A DNA stretch of 64,000 nt from Ampelomyces quisqualis (GCA_018398575.1 JAGTXZ010000019.1:2542001-2606000); one strand, 5' to 3'. Positions 44,537 to 56,800 are shown, numbered from the stretch's first letter. Notes: a model not told the origin generated them from the letters alone. Program-made: numbers and translations.

Positions 44537-47500
44537 CTACTTACTCCCCTCCTCCACCATATTTCTGCCCTGCGCCACCTTCCTCCTGTGCTCCTCCTCC
44601 AACAAACTCTGTTTCCTCACGTACTCGAGCACAATATCCTCTTCATTATTCTGCTTCTTCAACGTCTCCATGCTCTCTATATGCGCTTTTTCGCTCATCT
44701 CGAGGGCTGTCTTCAACTCCTCGTCATCAACATCGGCAGGCTGGTTCGAGTGTTCAGGTCCATTCGCGCCCGTCGCGTCCGCAATATCGTGCATGATACC
44801 CGCTTCCTGCGCTCCCGGCACGGCAGGGTATTCGTCTGGATACTTGGCGTGCAGGTTGGCGACTTGTTTCGATTCGGCGACGATGCGATGAAACTCGGCG
44901 TCTCCTTCGTTGTCGGTCGAGTCCCATTCCGAGCCAGAGCCGTGTTGGCGGCGGCGCGAGGTGTCGAGGAGAGATTGGCGGATGGTTTCTTCGAGGAGGC
45001 GCTTTTCTTCTGCTGAACTATCGTTGCGCCCGGCTTCGTCGAGACTGGCTTGCATGGCGCGTTTGAGGGCTTGCTCTTCATCTTCGATGCTAGCGGTTTC
45101 GGGCGTGCGGTCGAGCTCGGCGATGGATGCGCAAATCGCGTTGGCGACGAGTTTGTCTTCGTCTGGGTCGCCTTGGGAGTTTTGCGAGATGGAGGCTGCG
45201 ATGGCGGCTTCAAGTTCGCGGCGTTCGGCTTCTTCTTCAGCGATGAGTTGTGCCTCGAGCGAGACTTGCGATTCCTGATTTCGAGCCGGAAATGTCGCAG
45301 CATGTTGCTGTCTCCAGGCAGGCTGCTCTCCTGGTGGTATCGTTCGGGGTCCTGGCGATGTTACAGCACTACTGTGGCTCGTACTATGCGTCAATGTTGA
45401 CTCTGGATAGCCATTGTGCTCGTTTGTAGCTGGCGGGAACGATGGTTGAGCTTCAGGTCGTTTAAAGTGTGAGTTGACTCGCGCCCATCTATCCTGCCTT
45501 CTCTGTCGCTTATCTTGAACGAGGGAGTGCAGAGAGTCCATTTGTTCTGCCCCGATGTTCTTCTTCTTCTTGATGCCAACCTTGACATACTTCCACTTGC
45601 TGACAATGTCATCTCTTTCCTTTTGCGATAGACCATTGGCTTCGTCGTAACCTTGCGCTATACGTGCTGCAATAATGTAGTTCTGCACAGTCGCACCCTT
45701 GCTCTTTATCATCTCTTGGTACAACCCTTTCATTGCGTAGCCGGGTACTGAAAACGCACCGCCCATGACCCGGAAAGGAACGCTGAAAATACCTTGCCCA
45801 ACGCCCTTGACAAAGCCAACGGCACCCTCTTTCTTAGCACCTTTGTAGGGGTCGGTGACAAGTCCGGTAATGCCATCATAGAGGCCGAAACCGAATTCCT
45901 AGATATCAAGTCAGTGCGTCATTCGTATCGAAGATAAGACTTCCAACCTTGGCCGCAGTCCTCAACCCACTCTGGAAATCAGTCACTTTGTCCACCTGCC
46001 GCACTTCTGCCCCATACAACTTCGGAACATTGTGAAGCCCCTTGGCAACATTCAACGAAAAGTCCATCGGCGACTTGAAGCCAGCGCCAACAATTCTAGC
46101 AAGACCTTTTCCCGTATCAACAGCGGACTCCATACTCTCAGCAAGGCCAGGCCCTGGTGTCGCGGGCTTGAAACTCGCACCCGTATTCGAACGCGAATCT
46201 GTAGCCGCGGAGCTTGCGCGGCGTTGGCGTTCTCGAGAGGAAGATCGCGATCCTTGAGCTGATTCAGCAAATGCTTGAGACATGAATGTCGATCTGTGAG
46301 TAGGTGTACCTGGCATGTCCGGGCTAGGTACTGTGGTCTTTTCAGTACTGCTTTGTGCTAGTGCGCTGCTGTCGACGGAGGTGTCGGTCCTATCTATCGT
46401 GGACCTTTCCGCCTCCGGCCGTTCACTTCTGCTAGACCCTGCGACAGAATTGGCGTTGTCACTCGCCTTCTCCTTGCCCTTTTTCGAAGCTCGGGAGTCA
46501 GGGTGAATGTTGAGTAGTTTCAGCGTTTGTATGGGCATGTCAGCGACTCCCATCATTATTGAAGTTGCTGTGCCCATAATCGCACTAGCACCGCCAGAGA
46601 TGGGGTCAACAGGGCCTTCGTCGATGTCGAATTCCCGCGATCGGTATCTGGGATAATTAGAAAAGACACGACAGTGGATCCTACGACTCACAGTTTTAGT
46701 TCTGAGAAACTGAGTTCTCCCTCTTGGGCAAGCACAGTCGCCGTCTGTGCACTCAATCGCACAGATGTCCGCTTGACTCTCCATACCGCAGGTCGGCTTG
46801 CAGTGACGGCGCATCGCAGGTCCTCGTAGTTGAGCATTTGATGAAAAGCCTGTGCTCCCGTCTGACTTCCGTTCTCTCGCTTGATCTTGTCACACAGTTC
46901 TTTTGCTCGCTCCAGCGACTCGGGCTCCAGAGCTTTGTTGATCGACTCAGCAAGCTTCTCGGCAGTCAAGTCCTTGTATGGCACAGGATCAGGTCCAGCA
47001 CCGGCGCGGGCTACCATTGCTCCCCAGAAGGGTTGATCACCGAAGAACGGCACCACGACGGTGGGTCTTCCTGCGGCAATACCAGCGGCGGTGGTGCCAG
47101 CTCCACCGTGATGTACAACAGCGGAGACTTTCTTGAATAACCAATCGTGAGGACAGTTACCAAGCATGAAAACGCCATCGGGAATGCCTAGTTCATCGGC
47201 TCCCAGGCCACCCCAGCCCTTGGAGACCAAAGCCCTTCTTCCTGTCATCCTGACCGCTTCAAAAATCATCTTGGTCATGGCGTTTGGGTCGTCAACAACA
47301 ATAGAGCCAAAGCCAATGTACACGGGTGGCTCGCCTGCATCGAGGAAGGCAGCTAGATCGGGCTCTGGGGTATAATTCTGCGCAAGGTCGAGGAAGTAGA
47401 AGCCGGCGACCGAGATGTGGTGGCTCCAGTCTCTCGGCTTTGGGATGAGTGCTGGTGACCTAGGATAGGTTAGACGTGCAAGACATGTGGAGTCTGGGCT

Positions 47501-48606
47501 ACTTGCCAGCAATAGGTGAAGGGCACCTTCAATCGTGCCAACATGGCAGGCGCCCAGATGATGCTAATCGGATCTAGATGAAGACTGTCCTTGCGGAAAC
47601 GATTGATGACGTCGCCCAACCCTTGCCAGGTCAAGATGTCTACCATGATGTAAGAGATGTAATTTGTGATGGTCGCATCTGCGTTGGAAGACTGGATGTT
47701 GGCAAGAGGGTGTGGGAACTGCTGGGTCGGCGACCAGGGCATGGTGAACATCATGTGCAGCGGAATGCCGAGCTTTTCGGCGCAGTGGATGTGGCCGAAT
47801 GCGGGTGGGTTGGCGATGATGGCGTCGGCGACAAAAGGCTTCTTGAGCGCGTCGGGCAGCCGGTCCTCGACGCCCATCCACTCTTCCACCGTCTGCTTCA
47901 GCGGATCGACGCCCATGCCATTGCCCGTCTCGATGCAGGACCGCCACGTGCCGCGCAAAATCTCGGCAATGCCTTTGCGCCGCTTTCCCACGTCACCGCT
48001 GCGCAGCGTGTCGAATCCAGGCATCAGCCCGGGGTTCTTGACCATAAAGGCCATGAGTTCGGCTGGATCGCCGCCGATGCTGAAGAAGTCGAGGCCGTTC
48101 TCGACCACAAAGTCGCTGAAGGTTGGGTGCGTGGCGAGGCGCACGCGATGGCCGTACGTCTCCTTGAGCACCTTGCCCAGCGCGACGAACGGCTGCACGT
48201 CGCCGCGGGAGCCCACGACCTGGATGACGACATTGAGCGGCGGCGGCGGGCGCTGTCCGGGGGCGCCGCCAAGGAACTCCGGGACGTACGGCGGCGGCGG
48301 GGCGGCGTCTTGCTGCACCTGGCTGAGCTGCCGCTCGATCTGCGGGAGGATGAGCTGCGAGAGGGCGCGGCTCTTGCCGTCGATGCGGATGTTGACTCGT
48401 CCGTCTTCGGCGACGACCGCGTTGGTGCCCAGCCCGTTGTCGGCTTGCAGCTGGCCCGGCAGCTCCGTGTAGGCGGGCGGAGGCTGGCCGGGGTCTGCGG
48501 GCTCGTGCTGGCCGAGCTGGTGGTGGGCGCCGTAGTCGAACTGCGACTGCCATGGCGGGGTGGTGTCGTCATTGTTGCTGCCCCGCGGCGCTGTGTCTTG
48601 CGGCAT
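44537..48606 (-). CDS. Sterol 3-beta-glucosyltransferase-like protein with C-terminal ubiquitin-interacting motifs
   Basis: Four exons (48606..47507, 47459..46692, 46647..45948, 45898..44537) encode 1309 residues; introns are 47, 44 and 49 nt. The first starts GCAAGT and joins YCW to SPALIPKP, so it looks GC-AG. Residues ~125-300 are a GT28-type N-domain (VVIQVVGSRGDVQPF). The C-domain has IGFGSIVV, GNCPHDWLF and the donor-site block HHGGAGTTAAGIAAGRPTVVVPFFGDQPFWG. A disordered linker follows, then ASAIMGTATSIMMGV, VGFVKGVGQGIFSVP and MGGAFSVPGYAMKGLYQE. The last 250 residues hold about four UIM-like helices, e.g. EEQALKRAMQASLDE and DDEELKTALEMSEKA. There is no PH/GRAM module as in Atg26. 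Acceptor is unknown; sterol is the family precedent. Confidence 0.88.
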
Positions 48607-48796
48607 TCTTTCAGCGTCGCAGCCAGCGGGAATGATTGGGGAGCAGTGTCTGAAGTCGTGGAGGAGGCATCGCCGAAGAAGCCTGGGGTCGACGGGGTGT
48701 ACGCATACGGTCCACCGAGGACCGAGTAAGTACTCAAAGCCTGAATATGGAGTTGGAGTGCCTGCGCCCCACTAGTTACGTCATCTACACTAGTCT

Positions 48797-50213
48797 CTAT
48801 TTGGTATACTTCTTCTGCAACGCCTTGCCAATCGTCGTCAACTGGATGTTACTCGTGCCCTCATAGATGGCGCCAATCTTGCTGTCTCGAAAGTACTTCT
48901 CGGCCAGGCCTTCCCGCACGAATCCCATGCCGCCCATCCATTCCACTGCCTGGCCAGAGACTCTGCCGGCGACTTGTGACGCGTAGAGCTTGGCCATGGC
49001 CGCGTCCATGACAAAGTCCTCACCTGCCTCCTTTTTGCGCGCCGCGTTGTAGACGAGGGCCCGCGCGGCTTGGATCTCGGTCCAGGCCTGTGCGAGTTGG
49101 TGCTGCATGCCCTGGAACTCGCCGATGAGTTGGCCGAACTGCTTGCGGTCGTTCCATGCGTAGCTGTCTTGTTGTCAGTACTGCCCAGAGGGCCGAGGGG
49201 CCAGCAGACGGCTTACCCAGCCGCATTTTCCCATGCTCCCAGCGCAAGACCGGTCATTTGTGCGGCGATGCCAATACGGCCCTCGTTCAAAAGGCCAATC
49301 GCGTACTTGTAGCCCTGGAATTCCTCGCCCAGCAGGTTGCCCTTGGGGATCTCGACATCGTCAAAGTTGATGACGCACGTGCTGCTAGCCTTGATGCCGA
49401 GCTTCTTCTCCTTCTTCGCAATCGAGAAACCTGGCGTGCCCTTCTCGACAATAAAAGCCGTGATGCCCTTGTATTTCTTGCTCGGGTCAAGGTTGGCGAA
49501 CACAACAAAGAAGTTTGCCTCAACGCTGTTCGTTATCCACATCTTGCTGCCGCTGATCTTGTATCCAGTGTCTGTCCGTGTGGCCTTGGTGGCCAGCGCA
49601 AAGGCATCTGATCCCGAGACAGGCTCTGACAGACAGAATGAGCCCACCGTATTAGTCGCCAACTTGGGCAGCCACTCCTTCTTTATCTTTTCCGAGCCGT
49701 AGTTCAGGATGGCAGTGTTGACGAGCGTGTTGTGCACATCACACATGACACTAACACTAGGATCCACCCGCGCTAGCTCCTCAATGGCGATGATGGCCGA
49801 GGTGAAGTTCATGCCCGAGCCCCCGTACTCTTCTGGAATCTCGATCCCCATGAGTCCTTGCTCAAACAGCTGCTCTACCACTTGCGGGTCCATCGACTCG
49901 GCCTCATCCATCTCGCGGGCTTTTGGCAGGATCACATCACTGGCGAACTTGGAGACCGAGTCGCCCATGAGCATTTCGGTTTCGGAGAGGTGGGTAATCG
50001 GCGTGGGCGGGACATCAGAAATGTCGAGGGCCTCGCGTCGCTTCGCAGTCGCCGACAGACGTCGGATTCTATCGTGACCCTGTCAGCTTTACCGTGGTTT
50101 GCCTCTTCATTACCAACGTACTGCGGGGTGGCGCGCACAACTGGACGCAACGCACGCGATGACGCCGTTGCCGTGCGCAGAAGCGGCCTGAGTGTTTTTG
50201 AGACGGATGCCAT
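48797..50213 (-). CDS. Mitochondrial short/branched-chain acyl-CoA dehydrogenase
   Basis: Exons 50213..50122, 50068..49217 and 49163..48797 encode 436 residues; both introns are 53 nt (GTACGT and GTAAGC donors). The N-terminus MASVSKTLRPLLRTATASSR is a typical mitochondrial presequence. Family signatures: PEEYGGSGMNFTSA, FCLSEPVSGSDAFAL, KMWITNSVEANFFVV, GRIGIAAQMTGLALG, QFGQLIGEFQGMQHQLA and the C-terminal IYEGTSNIQLTTIGK, which includes the catalytic-base glutamate of short-chain members. It oxidises acyl-CoA to enoyl-CoA, passing electrons to ETF. The exact chain preference (ACADS versus ACADSB type) is not certain from sequence alone. Confidence 0.93.
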
Positions 50214-50877
50214 GTTGTTGTATAATGCAAGTAAAACTAAGAAAGAATGGGGGCCAAAGGAGGGTCTTTTTGTGTTTCAATAGTGCAAGTCGCCGCAAGT
50301 GTCGTCGTCGTCGTGCCGTGCCGAGGTTTGATAGCCGCTTCCAGCCGGATACCTCAATCCAGGGTTGCCTCTTGTCACATGTCAGACCCTAGTAGCCAGC
50401 ATCACACGTGACTCTTTAGTTCACTCTACCACAGAAGATATATTACTCTATTCGCAATTCAAGCCACGCCGAAACCTAGTACACCCATTCATAAGCTACA
50501 CATAAGACAGCAAACCATTTTTTTTCACGCCATTTAAATTTTTCATCCACATGAAGAAACAAACTACTTTGGTCCTGGGCTGGAAAAACTACTAAAGAAA
50601 GCTGTCCGGCCAGGGAAACAAAGCAGAGCCAAAAAAGACATTTGTTGCACTTGATGTAGTATTCTAAACTCGTTTGTAGCATTGTTTTATTGGTTTTATT
50701 GCAGACAGTACCGTTGTGCTGATATTATCAGAAGATCGAAACAACGTTGTACCCGACCTCAAGCACATCCTCCCTACTCTCCTCCCCCCATTTTCAAGCG
50801 CTGGGAGTACTAGACTCAACTAACTTTTCGATAGTAAGCAAGCATCAGGCAAGCCGTCAAAATTCAAGGACAACTAG
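50214..50877. other. Intergenic
   Basis: 664 bp: acyl-CoA dehydrogenase promoter plus 3' UTR of the secreted cysteine-repeat gene. No gene seen. Confidence 0.45.
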
Positions 50878-52806
50878 TTAGGGACACAAAGGAAAATTCG
50901 CAGCGAGGCAGAGCGCAAAGTCTTGGCCGGTCAAGGTGCTGAGTAAGTTGGTTCCAAAGCATGGTGCTGCTGGATTCGGTGTTAGCAAGGCGTTGAGCGC
51001 AAGTTGGCATCCGATGGTGTCGACGGTGAGGAGGACGGGGGCGAGGAGTCCTGCGTTGGGGACTTGGCATACGGCTGGCAGGGCGGGAACGCAGGGTGCA
51101 GAAGATGGCGTGGGTGTTGCGGATGGACTTGAAATGGACGTTGTTGTCGATGTTGATGTGGGTGTCGATGTCGGTGTGGGTATTGATGTAGATGAAACTT
51201 CGATCGTCGGGCTTGAAGGGGTGGGTGAAACGCTTATCGAGGACTGAATAGCTACTGTACTTGATTCGACAGACAAAGTAGGGGATGTCAGCGCCGATGC
51301 CGATATGGAAACATCCCCACACCCATTAGTCAAACATACAGGAACATTCTCTCGTAGACAAGCGCCAGCTCTAACACCTGTAAGAGTCGTAAGACCTATT
51401 CCAGGGTTCAAGCAGTCCGCTGCTGCTCCCTGACCAAACCGGCCCAGCGCTGCTTGACATGCAGCGAAGACAGCGACACCGAGAATGGAAGGATCTGAAA
51501 AGAACGAAGTGCAGACCTCCGGCAGACTTGTGACACAGTCGGTGCAGAGAACCTTGCGTGTAAGGCAAGACGAGATATCTGATCCCGTCAAGGTGCCAAG
51601 ACCGACGAAGCACTCTTCCCCGGAACTAGAAGCAAGGGGTCCGAGGGCTGCTTGACATGCCGACAGATCAGTTATACCTAGAATTGAACCAAGGAGAGGA
51701 GGACTGGCGAACAGCTGGCATGCTGGTGGTAGAGAGATCAAGCAAGTGGTGGGAGTAGCCGAGGAAGCACTGCACGTACTGACCGCAGAGCTGATCTCGC
51801 TAGATGTGGTAACGCTGGAGCTGATTGTAGATGGTGTGGCAGGAGTTGAAGAAATTATTGAGACGACTTCTGAATTCCCCGGAGACTGGCTGACCACTGT
51901 GTTCGATATGGATGCGATAGTTGAAGTCGATTCCGTGGAAGATGCAAGGTCACTCGACAATGTGGTGAGTATGAATTGCTCCGACATGACGCTGCTGGAA
52001 ATGGTAGCCAATGAAGATGCAAGCTCGCTGGTGCTCGATGCTAGCTGCGTGTCGGAACTCGAAGCTGTCCCGGTTTGACCATTCGAGGAAATGCCAAGGG
52101 AGGTGGAAGAACCCAGTTCGGTCAAGGACGATGAGGATAGCGTGAGTGAGGATTTCGTCTCCAGTGGTAGCACGATAGCTGATTCAGCTGAGGCCGGGGC
52201 ACTCGCTAACGATGTACTCGAGCTCGTAATCACCGAGGACGTCTTTGTGGCTGATGACGATGCAGTAAGCCGCGACTGAGAGTCCATGGTCGAACTGGAC
52301 GTCGAAGATGGAACTATTGATGCAGTCACAGTCGATGAAGACATTGAGCCTTGCTGCGGAAGGGCGGCATCATCTATGCTCAAAGCTGAACTTGAGCTAC
52401 TAGCAGCGGAGCGGGAGGAAGGCGATGAAGTCAATGCAACGGAAATCAAGTCCTCCATACTTGCGACCGATGACAGGAAAGATACAGTTGACGGAGATGT
52501 TGGCTTGCTCACGGGGGTGATTTGCACCGGTTCATCTATGGCGGTTTCGACTCCAGTACTGGCAATTGACGTTGTATGAGGTGTTGTATGGGGGACATGT
52601 GGTCGTCTAGTTTTCCTTCGTCTTTTGGATGAGAAAGTGTGCTTGGCGGCATCGCCCGTACTTGTACATGTCGTTCTCTGACCGTGGTTGATTTCTAGAT
52701 GTCTTGAACGAACCTTGCCGCCATGATGAAGTGGGGGATGTCTTGGTCTTGTAGCAGATGTAACCAGAGAAAGATAGAGTAAAAGGAAAGCAGAACGAAT
52801 CTTCAT
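50878..52806 (-). CDS. Secreted Ser/Thr-rich protein with three cysteine-rich repeats
   Basis: A single exon of 642 residues from ATG 52806, with signal peptide MKIRSAFLLLYLSLVTSA. Residues ~70-370 are a Ser/Thr-rich stalk with few other features. The C-terminal ~270 residues contain three related units sharing LPxxC, CQxAL, a middle Cys, TLTG and CL: LPPACQLFA...LSACQAALG...TLTGSDISSCL, LPEVCTSFF...FAACQAALG...TLTGVRAGACL, and LPAVCQVPN...IGCQLALN...TLTGQDFALCL. Units 2 and 3 are separated by another Ser/Thr/Pro linker. No GPI signal is obvious, as it ends ANFPLCP. I recognise no named domain; cell-wall association is inference. Confidence 0.82.
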   Translation of the reverse strand: MKIRSAFLLLYLSLVTSATRPRHPPLHHGGKVRSRHLEINHGQRTTCTSTGDAAKHTFSSKRRRKTRRPHVPHTTPHTTSIASTGVETAIDEPVQITPVSKPTSPSTVSFLSSVASMEDLISVALTSSPSSRSAASSSSSALSIDDAALPQQGSMSSSTVTASIVPSSTSSSTMDSQSRLTASSSATKTSSVITSSSTSLASAPASAESAIVLPLETKSSLTLSSSSLTELGSSTSLGISSNGQTGTASSSDTQLASSTSELASSLATISSSVMSEQFILTTLSSDLASSTESTSTIASISNTVVSQSPGNSEVVSIISSTPATPSTISSSVTTSSEISSAVSTCSASSATPTTCLISLPPACQLFASPPLLGSILGITDLSACQAALGPLASSSGEECFVGLGTLTGSDISSCLTRKVLCTDCVTSLPEVCTSFFSDPSILGVAVFAACQAALGRFGQGAAADCLNPGIGLTTLTGVRAGACLRENVPVCLTNGCGDVSISASALTSPTLSVESSTVAIQSSISVSPTPSSPTIEVSSTSIPTPTSTPTSTSTTTSISSPSATPTPSSAPCVPALPAVCQVPNAGLLAPVLLTVDTIGCQLALNALLTPNPAAPCFGTNLLSTLTGQDFALCLAANFPLCP

Positions 52807-53227
52807 TATGACTGAACGAAACGGGGCGATGAAGTATTCGGCTCGTCCACGATCAATTCAAAGAAGGTGTTGCCGTGGGTAGCGATTCGAGGAGCTAGCT
52901 ATGTGGACACAGCATTCGCGAAGCAGTACGTCTTGACTTGTATGCAATCTGTTTGTTCACAGAATCGGCTGCGTTCGTAAGCGTGATGATAATATAGGTT
53001 AGTAGAATGCGTGGAGAAGCTCGGTCAGTGATTCTGTACATGGGCGGGAACCAGGCTCTGTGTAGGAATGCGTGGCACTTGGCTAGCACAAATAATACAT
53101 AGCATTCTTGCCCAAAACGACACTGGAAAGTGTCACGCCCAGCTTGCATAGCACATCAGCCTGGCCTCGAAGATGTTGGACTCGGCTATGCGGGGCCATT
53201 TGATAATTGAACTCGTTCCGCCGCAAG
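52807..53227. other. Intergenic, promoter of the cysteine-repeat protein
   Basis: 421 bp with no gene; adjacent to the minisatellite. Confidence 0.45.
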
Positions 53228-53395
53228 TGGGAACTGGAGTACGGGCTCTGGGAACTGGAGTACGGGCTCTGGGAGCTGGAGTACGGGCTCTGGGAGCTGG
53301 AGTACGGGCTCTGGGAGCTGGAGTACGGGCTCTGGGAGCTGGAGTACGGGCTCTGGGAGCTGGAGTACGGGCTCTGGGAGCTGGAGTACGGGCTC
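53228..53395. repeat. 21-bp minisatellite, eight copies
   Basis: Eight head-to-tail copies of TGGGAGCTGGAGTACGGGCTC; the first two carry AACTGG in place of AGCTGG. The unit is a multiple of three and stays open in several frames (WELEYGL on plus, PEPVLQL on minus). No good gene model includes it, so I call it noncoding. Confidence 0.95.
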
Positions 53396-53847
53396 TTGGT
53401 TAGCGTCCTTGTAGGAAAACATTTTGGTGTCTTGGTCGGCTGTGAATGTTATCTCAGTTCTCATCTGGCTCTGGCGAGCTTACGTAAGTATTTTAAAAGC
53501 TTCGTGTGCCTGCTGAGTAGTCAGCTAACGTAATCATTCTTGATTGGCTAAGGGGCGGTGCGGGAGGCGTACTGGGAAACTGAGATCACCCCACCCCCAC
53601 CATGGCGACACCCCTTGGCACTGACGACGACATCAGCGGCCCCGGATAGCCAGGATATCCATGCGCGTGGGCTGGCAGGTGTCTGGTCCACTGCGAAAGT
53701 GTTCGTCACCACTGCGGCCCTCGATCGCTGCAGACGTCGACCTCACTCATGGCCTGAATGGACACCCTATTCCATCCGATCGCGCATCCGCCGATTTTGG
53801 ACATTTGAAAATATTCTGTTTGGGACTTTCGAAGCTGGGCGGGCTCC
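53396..53847. other. Promoter region of the coiled-coil gene
   Basis: 452 bp of unique DNA with no gene beyond short frames. Confidence 0.45.
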
Positions 53848-56800
53848 ATGGCCCACACGCCGCCGGATCACGAGACGGCCAAGCACGACCACGACCACGG
53901 CCACTCTGCCCGCGAGCACCTCTCGGCACCATCGGGCACCATCGCCATGGCGTCACCAACGACGCGGCGCGACCAAGCCGGCAGCCGCCCTAGCGTCCCC
54001 AGCCGCGCGCGCACCGCCGTCGAGAGCCTGCTGCCCGCCGGCATCGTGGGCCGGGGCAGCTCGCGGCCGCCATCGACACGGCAGATGGAGCGCTCCGTGT
54101 CCTCCATGGCCGACAGCTTCACCGACTACTGGGGCGTCTGCGCGCGGCATCCGGACCCTGATGGCTCGACGACGCCGGACCCCACCAGCCCCGTCGCCAG
54201 CGATGACGCACTCACGCCCATCTCCAACTGGGCGCATCTCACCTACGTGAAGAGCCAGCGCAACACGCTGCGCACCGAACTCAAGGCGCACCAGATCGCC
54301 GGTGCCGAGGCCAAGCGCTCGGTTGCGTCGCTGCGGCGTCTGGCGTTGCGCATGGCCGTGAGCATCTCGGTCAAGGAGAGGCAGATTGCGACCACGGCGC
54401 GGCACCTGGCGACGAGCCGCAAGAGCAGCTACCTCGAGGCGAGGGATGCGGAGAAGCGCGTCGACGCCCTGAAGCGAGCGCTGCGCGTCGAGGAGGGCAG
54501 GAACAGGGAAATCCTCGAGGCGCTGGAGCGAGCCTCCATGTTGACGCTGCAGTGCAAGTCGCCGGCAGCTGCTGTTCTGTCCGCATGGGCTTCACTAACA
54601 CCCCCTTCCAGACGCCGACCCCGCTGAGCACCAGCACCGTCGCCCGCGGAACCCCCTCTCACCGCCGCCGTCACCGCCCACGCGCCTCGACAACCTGTCC
54701 ATGACGGCCGTGTCCGGCCCGAGCACCCCTCCGCGCTCGACAGCTTCCTCGTGGAACGAGACGGACTGGGAGCTCACGCCCGGCATCGCGTCGCCGGCTG
54801 AAGTGCGCACTTCGGACAGCCGCCTGATTCGAGCGAAGCGCGAGTCTGACCAAGCTCTTGCTGCGTGCCGGCATCGTATCAGCCATCTGCAGGCTGAGTG
54901 TGCGAAGAGCAAGCACGACGGCAAACTCGTGCAAGAGTCCAAGGCCCGATTGGAGAAGGACACGCGAGAACACCTGTCGCGCATCGCCACGCTCGAAGCG
55001 GCTCGGGCGGCTGTGGAAGAGACTCTCGAGTCTACACGGCTGCAGCTGGAAGTGTCCACGGGCTTGGAGACCAATCTGAAGCAAAGATTGCGCCTCAAGA
55101 CCAAGGAGCTTGCGAGCTTGGAGCAGAGCAGCGAGGGCAGGCAGGAAGAGTTGTCGAAGCTGGTGTCGGAGAAGGACGGCTTGATTGAGCAGCTGACCGA
55201 CCGTGACACTCAGCTTGAACAACTCGAAGCCCGCACCGTCCATCTGCAAGATAAGCTCAAGACTGCAGTGGACAAGCTCCATGTTGTCGGGCAGGAGGAG
55301 TTGGCTCTGCGACACCAGCTCGAAGAAAAGGAGACTGCAAACGCTGAGCTTGTCAAAAGACTCGAGCGTGGCTCCAAGTACGAGCAGATTCTACAGAAGA
55401 AGATTGCCGAGCACGAACAAGAAATCTTGGGCAACGTCAAGAAGATCGACATCGGCCGAGGACTCATCTCTTCGCTTCGTGAGCAGATCAAGCAGTCCGA
55501 GAGCAGCAAGAAGGCTACAGAACAAGCTTTGACGACTCTACGAACCGAGTTGACAAGCTTGGATGCTACGAAGACTAAAGAGCTCGAAGAGCGCGATCGC
55601 TTAGCTCTGGATTTGAGCGCTGCGCAGACTTCCAAGAATAACATTGAAGGAGAGCTTCGCACTGCACAGGAGGCTCTGACTGGAGAAAAGGCGGAAAAGT
55701 CTCGACTCCTATCTGATCTCGACTCCTTGCAGTCCCAGCACGATGAACTTTGCACTGAACTGCAAGCAGCTCAACGCCACATCCACAATCTGGAGCTCAC
55801 CGACGACGAACGACAAGCCGATCTCGAACTCTTGCAAGACGAAAAGGCGTCTATCGAGGCAGATCTACGTGAAGCACGTCAAGCTATCTTCTCCCTCCAC
55901 GAGAGTGAGCGAATGCGGAAGTCAGAGCTTCGCGAACTGGACGCCTCTGTCAAGAGCTTAGAAAAGCAGATTGCCGAATCCAAGGAGCGAGAATCCCTCC
56001 TCCAAGCACAACTAGACGAAGCTCGCGAAGCGCAGAATTCGGCAAATCAGTCTAGGGACGAAGAAAATCGTAGACATGGTGAGGACTATCGACAACTGCA
56101 GCTTTCAATGACAAGTCTGCAAGCGTCGTTTGAGGCGTCGGAGAAGTTGAAGGCCTCGTTGCAACAGGAATTGTCGCAATTCCAGTCGTCGAGGAATGAT
56201 TTGGACACGCGATTGAGCGAATCTCTACGCTTGCAGACTGATCTGCAGACCGAACTTGATGTGGTTCGATTGAATCTAGCGAACGCGACGCGCGAGAGCG
56301 AGGGTTTGAGAACCAGGGTCACGGAGCTCAAACAAGATGTCGGACATCGCGAGCAGTCCAAGATCGATGTGGAGACACGATTGAGCGTTGTGAACAATGA
56401 GCGTGAGAGCCTACAAACGCGTGTTGCACAGTTGGAGCGTGACCTGCAACAAGGTCGCGAAGAAATGTCCAAGGCGGAAGAGGTTTCACGCACTCAGCGG
56501 GAGGGTACAAAGACGGATGTCACACAATTACGCAAGCAACTGGACGTGGCTGAGCAATCGAAGAAAGAGACTGAATCGCGACTTGGGGAAATTGCGACAA
56601 CGAAGACTGATCTCGAAAGTCAACTCGAGGCCGCACAATCGAGGTTGGCCGAAGTTGAGTCAGAAGCGAGTCAAGCAAAGTCCGAGCTGTCCAAACTGCA
56701 GGGAGAGACTGAATCAGTCCGCCGATCGAAGTCAGATCTTGAAGAACAGCTGGAAACTTCTCAGACTACCAGCAATGGTCTCAAGGAACAGCTCCAATCG

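Noticed and set aside
47578..48729. Long plus-strand open frame opposite the glycosyltransferase
   Set aside because: Antisense shadow of exon 1 in GC-rich codons; the minus strand encodes the recognisable catalytic domain.
53207..53533. Protein made of WELEYGL repeats
   Set aside because: It has no good start context, no conserved flank and no splice partners; all frames over the minisatellite are open because the unit is 21 bp.
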